Assembly: GCF_051020985.1 (NCBI RefSeq)
Contig: NC_135000.1
Location: 9,011,001-9,075,000 of the forward strand
From: Nomia melanderi
Lineage: Eukaryota > Arthropoda > Insecta > Hymenoptera > Halictidae
Direction of reading: 5' to 3'
DNA length: 64,000 nt
How positions within the stretch are numbered: position 1 is the first letter of the stretch; every line of letters starts with the position of its first letter. Positions 47,691-59,015 of the stretch are shown piece by piece. The translations under genes and the position numbers were made by a program. The notes under the pieces were generated by a model. That model saw only the letters and a program-made list of their open reading frames with translations, did not search any database and was not told where the DNA came from.

Positions 47691-48074
47691 TTAAAAGACT
47701 TCTGGGTACGCATTCAGTTCGTCTTTCAACTTCTTCTCCAACAGAGGCAAGGACATATTGTCCACCTGAGCATTAAAACTAACGTAAACAGGCTTCGAAA
47801 GTTTCTTCGACAATCTCTTGGCAAGATTGCTCGATACGTCGTCAGAGATTGGTCCAATAATTTTCGTAGTAATTGGTTCGTTTGTGGAAGGCGATATAAT
47901 AGCAAAGGACAAGTCATTCATTATTTTCTCATGCGAATCACCCACCCACAAATACAGGCAATCATCCATTTTAATAGTATGACAGGTGAACGTTGTGTTA
48001 CCAATTTCCACCGCAAAATCATGGAACTTAAAACTGCATTCGCATTCTGTCTCATTTGCCCTGCGTTCTTCCAT
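47691..48074 (-). CDS. PSMG4: Proteasome assembly chaperone 4 (PSMG4/PAC4)
   Basis: One uninterrupted exon of 127 codons, close to the roughly 123 residues of vertebrate PSMG4. The family supplies the small chaperone that pairs with PSMG3 and helps build the alpha ring of the 20S proteasome in the cytoplasm. Matching landmarks, in order, are FHDFAVEIGNTTFTCHTIKM, DCLYLWVGD, the LxxAI strand, then SSNLAKRLSKKLSKPVYVS and a C-terminal LKDELNAYPEVF, close to the vertebrate EEMEAFPEKF-type end. There is no signal peptide or membrane segment. The start is the ATG at 48074. The gene lies on the same strand as MDN1, its stop 408 bp before the MDN1 start, so the two could share an open promoter domain. 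Vertebrate PSMG4 has introns, so the intronless form may be lineage-specific loss. A retrocopy is less likely because the frame is intact. Confidence 0.9.
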   Translation of the reverse strand: MEERRANETECECSFKFHDFAVEIGNTTFTCHTIKMDDCLYLWVGDSHEKIMNDLSFAIISPSTNEPITTKIIGPISDDVSSNLAKRLSKKLSKPVYVSFNAQVDNMSLPLLEKKLKDELNAYPEVF

Positions 48075-48380
48075 TCTCTTTAATTCTGATTACACGACTT
48101 CTCACTCGTTTATTAACTGCTCAAGCAATTTCACTATCAAAAATACTGTGCAGTCATTGAAATATAACCTTCAAATTCGATATTCTTGCAACACACAAAA
48201 ACGACTATGGATTACAATTCATATAGCAGTAAATTACCTACAATGAAAACTCCAACGGCAAATTGTTAGTTTAAATTCTCTTCAGTCGATATTAAGCGTT
48301 AACAATTGTCTTCAGACGCAATGTTTAACGACAATCATTTCATCGATGATCACCGTCCAATGGTTTGATATGGCTGTCAC

Positions 48381-48500
48381 GCCATCTATGGAGAAACTGA
48401 AACTACACCATAAATGTTGTAAGTTACGTTTACTGTCATCTGCTGGAGAAATGTGACACTAATCAGCGAGTAGCTTGGCGATTTTGCCGTAGATGGCAGC
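48381..48500. promoter_or_regulatory. Three CTCF-like motifs upstream of PSMG4
   Basis: Within 120 bp there are three matches to the CTCF core (CCASYAGRKGGCRSY). At 48432-48446 (minus strand, CCAGCAGATGACAGT) 14 of 15 positions fit. At 48486-48500 (plus strand, GCCGTAGATGGCAGC) 13 of 15 fit. At 48381-48391 (minus strand, CCATAGATGGC) the core fits less well. The cluster begins about 0.3 kb upstream of the PSMG4 start, as expected of a promoter or insulator. Binding is inferred. Confidence 0.4.
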
Positions 48501-49613
48501 GTGTATTTCAGTCGACATGATATTTTTAAAATAATATTAATTTTGTATAATCTTTTCACTGTAAAAAGACTTTAGACTTCTCTAACTCTATGAAACTATA
48601 ATATAAAGCTTGAATATATAATTATAAACATTAATAGATGACTCTATATTTCATTATTTTTTAAATGATCTAAAAATCGAAGGAATAATTAATAACACAA
48701 TTATGCTATAAATTAGTACCAGTAGTACATTATATAAATTTATAGACACTAATAAAACTCTAGTTTCTTCAACATTGTTTATTGCACACGTTTACTCAAA
48801 TTCGGAATTATTAATTTCAAATTTCTGCATTCATCTCGAAACTAATTAACAGCCACTTTCTAAACATGAAATTAATTTCCAGAGATAGATGGCGATATCC
48901 TAATTTCTACGCAAATTGTCGTTAACAATCAATTCTTCAAACATTCCAAAACCTAAACAATTCCCAAATTGTCTACACATTTTCATATAATTATAACGTA
49001 AATGTTCAATCTCAAAGAAACTAAATCACAAAAATATCACAAAGTTATAGTTATAACTAAATATCACAATCCCAGTATCATAAACAATATCGAATCTGTC
49101 CGACATATCATTATTTATCGTTCAACGACGTCGATCGTAAATAACAGCAACATGCTACCAGTCGTTTGCGCAATGCAGGATTCGTTGTCCGCGGGTATGC
49201 GATAAAAAAAAAACATTAATTTGATTAAACAAGAGCAGGCCACGAAAAACGAGGATAAACATTACTTTTTTCCACGCCACCCGGTATGACAACTACATAT
49301 CTAGCCGGGCTTATTGATATACCTGCACCGGAATCACCTGCATGTGCAGTGAGCTGTATACCTAAGCCTCTAAACGATCGCGGCGCGTATAATTTATGAA
49401 TTATTATTTTGTGCTATAATGTTGGCCCCACTGTACGCGCGGCTGTTTCAAGTCACACCAACGGGGAGTCCCATCTTGTTGGAAACTGAGATAAAAAGCA
49501 CACCCATTGGCGTAACGCCTCGGAAATACCTCGCTGACATTCGTTCTCTAACTTCGTCACGAGGCAGTCAGTCAGTGTACTCTACTCGGTGTACAAACAA
49601 GTTCAACGGATTG
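48501..49613. other. Gene-free stretch upstream of PSMG4
   Basis: AT-rich to 49240, then a GC-richer unique block (49240-49610). Nothing recognised. Confidence 0.4.
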
Positions 49614-49840
49614 TTGACCCTTTGAACTCTAGGCTCCAATATTGCACCAGTTATATTAGATATTTTAATGAATCAAATAAACTACCCTAAAATTATTAAA
49701 CTCTCCACACATTCAAATTTTGCACTAAGGAAAATAAAAGATCGACGAAATGTTATATTTCTAATTTTCGCTAGGGATACTATGAAAATTAGTTGCAGTT
49801 GCTGATAGATTACAAAACCATCTGAAGGGCTAAGGGTTAA
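49614..49840 (+). mobile_element. TTAA element, family D
   Basis: TTGACCCTTTGAACTCTA ... GGGCTAAGGGTTAA, 227 bp; matches 126-364 end to end. Confidence 0.83.
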
Positions 49841-49968
49841 AGATGAGGAGAGTTCACTGTTGCTTCTAATGTAGGTAGGATAGTTTTGTTGCTTAAACTA
49901 TACGAATAAGTGAAGTAAAAGTTTGAAGCTTGAAGTTTGTGAAATGAAGTAAAAGTTTAATATGAATA

Positions 49969-50171
49969 TTAACACTAGAACTACCGAAGATTTAATACGA
50001 CTGATATGGAATCCCTATAAAAATTCTAATGGATTATTTTCGGTTTCTTCAGATTCATTATAGTATTCAAGTCAAAGCTATTTATTTTCGATCATTTCGA
50101 ATATTCAGTGTTTTTGTGAAACAAAACAATCGAAACCAGTCATTTTGACTGGTACGTAGTTCTAGTGTTAA
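49969..50171 (-). mobile_element. TTAA element, family B (intact reference copy)
   Basis: TTAACACTAGAACTACCG ... CGTAGTTCTAGTGTTAA, 203 bp, uninterrupted. The palindrome CCAGTCATTTTGACTGG at 50136-50152 ends 19 bp from the right terminus. Confidence 0.92.
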
Positions 50172-50559
50172 TATACTGTAACATACTGCTGACTATATTG
50201 AATCGATAAACAGCGATTTTTGGAATTCGTAGCTACATTTCCCAATTTCCAATAAAAAGAAAGCGAACGGTTTAATTAACCTTTCCCAAAGTCCTAAATA
50301 CCGCACGCCATAAACAAACACCCCAGAAAACCCTGTATCCGACCTCTCCGCAAAGCCAAAGAACAAACAGCCGCTATAAATTCAGTGCTTAACCAAACAT
50401 AGAAGCCATCTCGAACGGCAAACAATTAAAGAGTACCCGGGTAAACTCATGTCGTCGATTACCGTCACCGCAAAAGGAAGACATCTCACGAAAAGCACCT
50501 AAAGAGACTATCCTCGAAAAGCATTTCACTTATTAAGCAAATTGCCCCGCGTCGATATA

Positions 50560-51260
50560 CTCCGAAGGAAACATGGCGAAATATTCCGAGTCATTAAATA
50601 AATTAGCAAACATCGATACACGTCGAGGGGAAACGCCGGGATATTCGGAAACGTGGAATATGAGAAACGGGGCCCGTTGGTTACGCCAATGGCGCCGCGC
50701 GAGAAACGAGGCGTGCAGGGGCGTCGGGAGGGCGGAGGGCTCCGCAGGGGGACTTGAGGAGAAAGCGAGAGGCGCGCGAGAGAGAGGGAGAGAGGTGCAA
50801 CCGATATGGCGCGGCCAGGTAGAGACGAGGGGGCCGAGCCCCGTGTATACTATAATTACGAGTAACTCAGCCACATTTGCGTTGATCCGACACCTTAAAG
50901 ATAACATTTAGCGGCCCCTTTTATCTCCGCGGCAAACAAACCAATTTATACCTCGGGCCCGCTTTTGTGCGCTTCTCCTCCGTCCACCTTCGGGCCCGAT
51001 TCCCCTCGGCTTCTCTCGCCGCCCTCCCCGCTCTCGCTCCCTCCGACGGGCTCTCGAGGGAAAAAACCCCGCCCCGAACTACGAATTAGGAGCATCCTTC
51101 TCTCCTCCTTTTGCCAACCCCTTCGTCTTCTTCCCTTTTTGCGCTTTCCTTCGGCTCCTTCGTTCGCCCCCTTTACACCCCGCTTCGCTGGTTCTTCAAT
51201 GATTTACCACCAACCCTTTTGCCAGCGTGTGTGTGACTCGTTTTTTGAGCAGTGCTCCGT
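50560..51260. other. GC-rich island 1
   Basis: CpG-containing, purine-rich then pyrimidine-rich unique sequence with long frames on both strands. No recognisable protein. Could be a distal promoter or enhancer. Confidence 0.4.
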
Positions 51261-51286
51261 ACGACTTGTCCTTTGCTCTCGGTGAG

Positions 51287-51402
51287 TTAAACCCTTTGGA
51301 CGAGGATTGTTGGAAGTACGAAATATGTAGATTCTAAATGGAACACTGAATGCTTAAATCGTAGGATAAGGAAACTTTGTACTGATTGCTCGATGAGTTT
51401 AA
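51287..51402. mobile_element. Family C half copy
   Basis: TTAAACCCTTTGGACGAGG, then a C-like interior that stops at the TTAA of the next copy. Confidence 0.55.
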
Positions 51403-51603
51403 CCCTTTGGACGAATGTCGACGTTTCGAGATGAAGTTTTCATATTTGGAAGACTAAGTCGCGAAGAAATGATTTAATTACTCGAACAAGAGATCAGCAC
51501 TTAGTTTCCTTTTTTTCTATTGTTTAAGAAATTGATGTATAATTTATCTTCATCTGTTGAGGGTTTTGTACGTTTCAAAGAATCTCCGACCGCGAAGGGT
51601 TAA
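51399..51603. mobile_element. TTAA element, family C
   Basis: TTAACCCTTTGGACGAATG ... CCGACCGCGAAGGGTTAA, 205 bp, the same length as the 31287 copy. Confidence 0.82.
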
Positions 51604-51654
51604 TCGATTGCTGTGTAACATTGTGTTAGATTTGTGGGGATTTCGAATGGAATT

Positions 51655-51810
51655 TAACTCTTTGCCAAAGGCGCCTCAGTCAACTTTCGATTGGTGCTTC
51701 AAAATTGAAATTCCGAGTTGAAATTGGAGTTTTCTTTTTCAATGCATTATTAATGAAATTAGATCAGTCACGGTTCAGGAAGAAATCATAGGGCAAGGGT
51801 TGATGGGTTC
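51655..51810 (+). mobile_element. Family A-like remnant
   Basis: TTTAACTCTTTGCCAAAGGC at the left and GGGCAAGGGTTGATG at the right, with weak interior similarity. Confidence 0.4.
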
Positions 51811-52399
51811 AGGAGTTTCTTCTGCTTTTCGTGTGGCAGAGAGCAATTGTTCACAAATTTGTGAACACAATGTTCGTTTGAGCTGTGGTTCTCTGGTTAC
51901 AATGTTTTAATTACATTTCATTCAAATTGTAACATGTATTGTTCAACCTTGATACGTTGACGTAAATGCCGATGCAGGTGAATGTAGGTATAAAGGACGT
52001 TAATTACCATCAGCGAGAAAGTATGAAGTATAAGTCTCTCTCCCAAATGATTAATAAATCTAAAAATTGAGTGAATCTAAAACTTGGAAGCTGATCGAAG
52101 ACTGACAACGAAGTTCATAGAGCTGTGTCTAGTATCTAAATTCTATCTCTCTAAGACTTCGTCCGGAAGATGAATAGCGAATTAGCATCGAGAATCAGAC
52201 GAGGAAACCTGAAAGCTTCACCCTAACAGGTAGCCTAACAAGACACCCCCTAATTGCTCCAGGTGCTATTGACTCAACGAACATCAAAACAGCTACCAAC
52301 AGCGACAAACGACAACTTCCAGGTCAACAAACAGTATCCCTTCAGCCCCTTGTACATCCGCCAGGACTCCACCCAGGTCAACCTAGAAAACCATCAGAA

Positions 52400-53190
52400 T
52401 TCATCATCATCATCGAAAACCTCAGCCCGAAAACCTCCGCCGTTTGGAATTTTTCGGATTCGTCGTCCCACGAAGGACAAGTCCCGGGCGGGGCGCTCGT
52501 TAATTACAGATTCCGGTAGAATTTCGAGGCAGCAATAATCCGTTGCAAAGCAAACAGAAGAGGGGTCCCGGACAAGTCGAAAAAACCGGGACCCGGCCGG
52601 CCGGCCGGCCGGGAAGGGACCGCTCGTGGTGGACTCGCGCGGAAGAACGAGGAAGGGAACGTGCCGCGCAGAAAAACCGTGAACCGAGGAAACGGGGCAC
52701 GACGGGGGCGGCGACGGACGGGTTAAGAAGAAAACGTGCCGTGCCCGGGACACCGTCGGGCCGCGAGTTTTTCGAGTATCGGCCGGCGGAGCGAGGAGGA
52801 CGGAGCGGATAAAGGACGAGGGGAAAAAAGACGAGTCGTCGAGGTTCAACGAGGAGGACGTGTAGCGAGAACACAAAGTCGGTCAGAGCGAGGCTGCTTC
52901 GTGGATCGACTCGGAGGAGGATCGCCCTCGCTGAGGGATAAAAAAGGAGCAATCCAGGGGCGGAAGGGGGGGTGGGGTGCTGCGGAGAGAAAAGGATTAA
53001 AGCGACGAAGGCAGAGAGCTCGAGGAGAAGAGGCGAAAGAGCCGAGGATCGAAGGTGTTTTTCGGGGCGTGGCGAGGGCCGCGTGATTACCAGGAGGATC
53101 GGTTAGCGCGGTGAGAGTTCAAAGCATCAAAGAGGCCCGACCAGCGAGAAATTGCTTAGGATTCATCTGCCGGCACGGGACCCTCCGGAC
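52400..53190. other. GC-rich island 2
   Basis: Strongly CpG-rich, purine-biased on the plus strand, with five GGCC units at about 52593-52612. Long overlapping frames on both strands are compositional. Confidence 0.45.
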
Positions 53191-53250
53191 GTTCGTTCGT
53201 CCGTTCGTCCGTTCGTTCGTTCGTTCGTTCGTTCGTTCGTTCGTTCGTTC
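53191..53250 (+). repeat. (GTTC)n tetranucleotide microsatellite
   Basis: About 15 GTTC units with occasional GTCC, producing an Arg/Ser/Phe/Val repeat in plus frames. Confidence 0.92.
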
Positions 53251-53504
53251 CTTGGTTCGTTCTGTTAGAGGCATTGTGCACCGCGAGAACACTTCTCCCT
53301 CGCCTCTCCGCACCTTTAACGGATTGCCCTTTAACTAACGATCGAATGCCTTCGCCGGGATACCCCTCGTAGAAGTCGATCACGCCGCGGAGATCCTCTT
53401 TGTTCGCGTTGCACTGCGTTTTCTGCGTCTGCATCGCAAGAGATGGGAAACCCGGGGAGGAAGCAACCCTTCGAGGTTGATGGGTTGGGGGTTGTATTCT
53501 GGGA

Positions 53505-53718
53505 TTAACCCTTTGCACTCCGAAGGTGCCTCTCAGTCACTCGATTGGTGCATTGAAATTGTAAAATTCCGTATTTGACATTAAATGTTGAGTAATCTGT
53601 CGATACGTGAAATGGGGAAATAAAATACCATTGTTCCCCTTATTTTGTGAATAGATTCCTCGTTATTAAAATAAAGTGAATATTTCTAGTGACAAATTTT
53701 TCGAGTGCAAAGGGTTAA
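53505..53718 (+). mobile_element. TTAA element, family A
   Basis: TTAACCCTTTGCACTCCG ... TCGAGTGCAAAGGGTTAA, 214 bp. Its right TTAA is the left TTAA of the next element. Confidence 0.87.
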
Positions 53719-54154
53719 CACTGAAACTAGCAGACGGGTCAATGTGACCCACTGGTTTCTTCTTTAACCCTTGTCCGAAGTGTTCTTGGTTTCTCACTTT
53801 GAGGTTCACATTAGTTCATTCAATTACAGCTTATTATGACGCTCTATTTATTTATCCAAGAATATTTGGGGGTCGTTGAAATGTTACCTTTAAATGGTAC
53901 AATCGTGATGCTACAAATAAATATAGAAAAAATTGTTGAAACAGGTAGAGGTTGCAATAAAGTAGAATGTCGAGTCTGACTGCTAAGGGTTAAATTATTG
54001 AAAGGATAACAGATGTTTCTTTGAATTATTATAGAAATTCGTTTTACAATACGCAAACTGAACTGTAGATCAATTGAAGTCAGAATAAATGAACTCTGAG
54101 AGTTTTTATGGAGGAATTTCAGAAAGTCGATTTAACTGCTCGTTCTAGTGTTAA
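53715..54154 (+). mobile_element. TTAA element, family L, interrupted by family J
   Basis: TTAACACTGAAACTAGCAG ... CTGCTCGTTCTAGTGTTAA. The palindrome GGGTCAATGTGACCC is at 53736-53750. Interrupted at 53764-53993. Confidence 0.85.
53764..53993. mobile_element. TTAA element, family J, nested in family L
   Basis: TTAACCCTTGTCCGAAG ... GACTGCTAAGGGTTAA, 230 bp, TTAA on both sides. Single copy here. Confidence 0.78.
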
Positions 54155-54347
54155 ATCATTTCAGGACGAACGTCGAAATTTTTCTGAGGTCGAATTTCCA
54201 TGTTTGAAGTACCAAGTTGAAAAAATGATTTAACTATTCAAAGAAATCAATACAGTTTCTTTATTCTCTATGATTTAAGCGTTCAGAATTTAATTTAGCA
54301 GTCTGCAGGTTTTGTATATTTTCAACAATCTTCGTCCAAAGGGTTAA
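54151..54347. mobile_element. TTAA element, family C
   Basis: TTAAATCATTTCAGGACGAA ... TCTTCGTCCAAAGGGTTAA, 197 bp. It shares its left TTAA with the family L element. Confidence 0.8.
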
Positions 54348-54528
54348 ATATTTGAAGATTACTTGGAATGTGAAGAGTTAGTGGATGGAGATTGTATGAT
54401 TGCTTGAATGGCTGATGATCTGTTGAAGCCTGGGGAATTGGATCGGTTGGTTGAGTTGGTAGTTTGAATGTGAACGTCTCGTTTCGATGGAATGTTCTGT
54501 AGAGGGTTGAGAATGGGGGAGTAGGAGA

Positions 54529-54690
54529 TTAACCCTTTGCACTCTTGGAGTCTTTAGCTGGAGATGTTTGATACTTTCTAATTAGATGCAGGTGTACATT
54601 GAGGAAAACTATTTTCTTTCGATGCTTCGCGTGTTGATGCGTTATAGAAAGTTTGATGTTTAATATCAAGCCTCTGCCATTGGGGAGAAA
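54529..54690 (-). mobile_element. Family A, truncated
   Basis: TTAACCCTTTGCACTCTTGG, then a family A interior up to AATATCAAG. Confidence 0.65.
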
Positions 54691-56089
54691 TGTGAATGGC
54701 ACGAGTGATGGAGTGTATATTAGCGATAGATAGTGGATGCTGCGATTGTGGCCTGGATTTTGGTAAATGATAGTTAAGGGAGTTGAGAAATTAGCTGCTT
54801 TAGTTCAATATTTCAGGTGAATGCATTACGCAGATTGATTAAATTGATATGAAACAATGATTCGAAATAAAGAAGATCAGATTAACTGGAGGTGTAAGAA
54901 GTAATATGGACAGTTAGGATGCTAATTGCCATTCATTTCCGTTAAACAATGAAAGCTTAAAAGATTCAGAACAAGATCAAACACATAAACAATAGAAGTC
55001 AACTATAAATCGCCTTTCAAAATATCTCCATAGAAACTCCAAAAGTCTATGGAAACATCAAACTAACTGGCAATTATTTTACAATCCTCGCACTACTATC
55101 AACTTACATCATTAAGCACGTTGACTACACAGGTTATCCCGCATATCACGATTTCCAAGTAATTCGTCGTTCACCAGTGTCATCCTTTCCAAGCAAAGAA
55201 TTCAGAAACACCTCCATCCACTTCCAGTATCGACCACAAAATTTAACACAGTTTCCAGCAACCAGAACAAAAAGCTCAACAACCCCTATCATCGCTGCCA
55301 ATCGCAAACAGAAGCGCCGTTGTCACCGATAACAACGACAAAAACGAATATACCAGTCGCTATCAACGCGGTTTCGCGTCCCGAGCGGTGTTATCACCCA
55401 GCCCATCCCTCTTCATTATCGTTATCGTTCCCAGGAGACCATGCCGTGAATTTAAAAGGCACCCGTGCCGTTCGGTTTCAACGAGGAACGGATCTAAACG
55501 AAAAACGAGCCGCGGAAGGGAAGAAAAATGGAATCGTCGCGGCGTGAACACACGAAGGAACACGCGTGCGTCCGCGCTCGCTGGTTTCCCTTTATCAAAA
55601 ATCAGATAGAACGCCGGGCTCTGATTGCTTTACGCTGCCCCGTGTGTTCTGGATCCGTCTGTTTGCTTAGGATACAATTAATATTAATAAGTTAACGCGC
55701 CGCGCCGCGCCGCGCCGGGCGAACGCGTGTTCCGAGCCCACGCGGGCCGTTCGAGGCCTTCAAAATGGCGGACGGCCGGCCCGCAACCTCAATTACCGAC
55801 GATTCAAGTGGAAAATTACTATTACCATTTTTTCTCTTTTTTCCGTGGCCACCTCTTTTCCTTTTTTTTCTCTCTTCTCCCTCCGTGCTCCCTCCCTTTT
55901 TGCCGCGTCGACGCTCGGTCGGGTAGAACGCGGGATTTCGCGTTGCCAAGATCGATCCTCGCTGGAACATTTGCGTAGAATCGTAATCGACACCCGAGTC
56001 GTCGAAGTCGGATGCTCTGGGAACGTTGAGCTTCCGTTTCACTTGCGTCCTACTTTCAAATGTTTGTCTCGCGAGAAACGGAGGAGATG
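54691..56089. other. Gene-free stretch with GC-rich island 3
   Basis: AT-rich to about 55300; GC-rich 55480-56060 with a GCCGC-type run at about 55697-55717. No recognised gene. Confidence 0.4.
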
Positions 56090-56272
56090 TTAACCCTTTG
56101 CGGACGGAGATTCTCGGAGATATAGAAAACCATCAACAGATGAAGCTAAATTATATATCAGTTACTTGAACAATAGGAAAATAGAACACTACGTGCTGAT
56201 CTCTTGCTGTTCGAGTAATTAAATCGTTTGTTTACGATTTAGACTTCCAAATATGAACATTTCATCTCGTCG
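56090..56272. mobile_element. TTAA element, family C, right end missing
   Basis: TTAACCCTTTGCGGACGG, then matches to TTTCATCTCGTCG, where family K sequence begins. Confidence 0.75.
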
Positions 56273-56690
56273 AAATCTCGTTTTTCTGTAAAGACACTTA
56301 GCTATGTAACTTTGCTAATTACCACAGCGTTAGATATATATTCAATTTGAAAATTGACTATCTATTTAACCCTTCGAGGACGAAGATTCTTCGAAACATA
56401 TAAAACCTTCAACATATAAAGGTAAATTATATATCAATCGCTTAATTAATGGAAAGAAAGAAAACTACTGATCTCTTACTGTTCGACTCATTAGATCATT
56501 TTTCCACGACTCAGTTTTCAAAATCTCAACTTTTCATCTCACCGAAACGACATCCGTCCGCAAAGGGTTAAAATATATTACATAATAATATATCTGAATT
56601 GTTCATATATACATACAATGATATAAATTGATTTCACTGAAAATTGCCGTTGTTAGTTTTCTGAAAATTACCCGGTAAGCAATGTGTTAA
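56273..56690 (+). mobile_element. TTAA element, family K, interrupted by family C
   Basis: AAATCTCGTTTTTCTGTAAA ... CCCGGTAAGCAATGTGTTAA, left end missing, with a 206-bp insert at 56366-56571. Confidence 0.82.
56366..56571. mobile_element. TTAA element, family C, nested in family K
   Basis: TTAACCCTTCGAGGACGAAG ... CCGTCCGCAAAGGGTTAA. Host halves GACTATCTAT and AATATATTAC rejoin around one TTAA. Confidence 0.87.
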
Positions 56691-57633
56691 TATTAGAATC
56701 TACAGGGAATTTATGGACTGGGATTTTATCAATGTTATTTGCTGGTTTTTGTAGATTTTTACGATTATGTGAATACACATGTTTCTCTGTTCTTGATATA
56801 GAGGAACGTGTCTTTTAGGGACGATGGAATGAAATATGGAATAAATCCCCGTAAATCTAGTGGTAAAGTGAGTTTAACAAGCGTGGATGTTAGTCAGTTT
56901 TTTTTATTATTCTAGTGTTATTGGTAGTGAATTAGATTTATAGATTTATAGATAGTGAATGAATTTAGAGTGAATGTAGATAGTGTCTAGGATTTTTCTC
57001 TTCTTTCAATGAATTGTGAATGATAGTTTTAAAGTGTAGAACGAACTTCTCTCTTAAAGTTTCAGAATAAACTCCATTGAGAAGTGGATTATATTTGAAC
57101 GTCTATCACAAGCTTTCGAAATTTTAAATTTACGTTAATTTTGGAAAAAACCGAATTACCTGGAGTCAGATTGTTGAACTTCCATTCTCCTTATTTCTGC
57201 TCGCAGAACAAACTCGAACTCGGATCACCTAAAATTTAGAATTCCCAAGGTTATTACCAAAATCTCCGATGAATAAACTCATTATCATGTTTCCAAATGA
57301 ATTATGATAAACCTGATTAATAAATTCAGCGTGCAACTGCATTTTATTAAACAGTCAACTACAAAATTCCCCACAATTTTGCTCCAATCATTCCTACAAC
57401 AGTACACCAATGACTCTAATTCGATCAAACAATCCCAGTTACCAATTAATTACTTCCTACTAAAACGAACACTATCATCCATTATTCAAACCTTCCATAG
57501 AAATCAAAAAATAATATTATAATACTATTGTAACATTTTACTTTAGGAAAAAGAAAGCAGGTTATACACAGAAAAGTTGTCAATAAAACTCTGAAAATTC
57601 TATATTTAGAACGTCTCTAATGATGCACCCCTT

Positions 57634-58016
57634 TAATCATTTACACGCCAATGTCGACATTTCGACGAGATGAAACGTTCATATTCAAAATGACGTAATT
57701 ACTCAAACAGCATGAGATCAACGCGCAATTTCCTTTTCCTCTATTAACCCTTTAAAGATTGTTGAAAGTATAGGAAAACTTCTGCATATTCTGCTAAATT
57801 AAACATTCAATGTTTAAGTCATAGAGAATAATGAAATCGTGTACTCATTCCTTACTGTTCGAATAGCTAAATCATTTGTTCGTAATTTTATATTCCAAAC
57901 ATAAAAATTTGATTCCGGTAATTAAGCCTTAAATTTTAATTAATCAATCGATGTACAATTCAGCTTGATCTACCGATGATTTCGTGCATTTCAAAGAATC
58001 TTCACCCGAAAAGGGT
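57634..58016. mobile_element. Two overlapping family C remnants
   Basis: A left part (57634-57744), a second start TTAACCCTTTAAAGATTG at 57744, and a right part ending ATCTTCACCCGAAAAGGG. Possibly one C copy inside another, but the ends are too eroded to be sure. Confidence 0.5.
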
Positions 58017-58430
58017 GGAATCACGTGATTCCGAATAATTCGTGAAATCTGTGTTCTCATGGAGAGGTCATTTCCACTCGCCGGGCTGTTCGAATTTGTT
58101 TAAAGCGGTTCGCATCGATTCAGAAAATTACCGTCGACCGATATCATTGTGTTTCTGTTGGGAATGATCGATGGATCGGGGGATTTTCTCGGCCGACGGC
58201 CGCTTTCACCGCGATGACGTTGCACAAGCCGGCGAGGGAACTTCTTTCAGAAACACACTGGCCGTTACGATCGGGAATACCGGATAGATCGGTATCGTCT
58301 CCTTTCAAACGAAATTAATTTGCGAACTTCGCGGTTTATTTGTCCCGGGGAACGCGCCGCGGCAATTTTCGTTGCACGAAACGTCCGGAGGAAATTCCAG
58401 CCGAACCAACGGAACGGTTGATTAACCGTT

Positions 58431-59015
58431 CGCACTGGAATTGACTGAAAATTGCGATGATTATAATATTCTACATTGAATACTGCATTTAATGGAATAT
58501 CGAAATAAAACGGTTCTGAACGAATCTCGAAGGAAACCTCTGAGAAAGGTGTTTTATTTCTTTTCAAAGAAATTCTCAATGAAACCTCGAAATCAACCAT
58601 ATCAGTTCATGACAGCAAAAATAGTTTCTATTTCATAGTGAATATACAAGAGAAATGATAGATTCCCAGAGCAATTAACAAAAAATCAACGTCAGTAGAC
58701 GAGAACCACGAGGAACAATTGAAATCGACTCAACCCTTGTTCCATGATTTATTGCGTCGTGAATAATTCATTAGAAAAAAAAACGAATGTTGATGCTTAT
58801 CCGTCTGGATAATAGAAAAGTGATATCTGATTCATATTTGAGAGAAACGAATGACAGTTGGACTTCTTGAGCTCGGTTCGACGTTTCCGCGAGTTCGACA
58901 GGATATCGCGAGTCGAGGGGTTGATATTTACAAGATACTTTACGTTAGTTGCAAAAAATATCATCGACATCTCATCAGAAGATAATGAATACCGAGGAAA
59001 ATATTCTCGAGAAGG
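58431..59015. mobile_element. Family A fragments
   Basis: A left-end piece starting TTAACCGTTCGCACTGGA (58431-58520) and a right-end piece with ATCTCATCAGAAGATAATG (about 58920-59015), separated by unrelated DNA. Confidence 0.45.

Noticed and set aside
47691..48074. PSMG4 as a processed retrocopy
   Set aside because: The frame is intact with family landmarks throughout and no poly(A) tract or target duplication is seen. Intron loss is the simpler reading, though not proven.
52394..53518. Several long Arg/Pro-rich frames on both strands
   Set aside because: They overlap each other in a GC-rich island and a GTTC microsatellite; the pattern is compositional.
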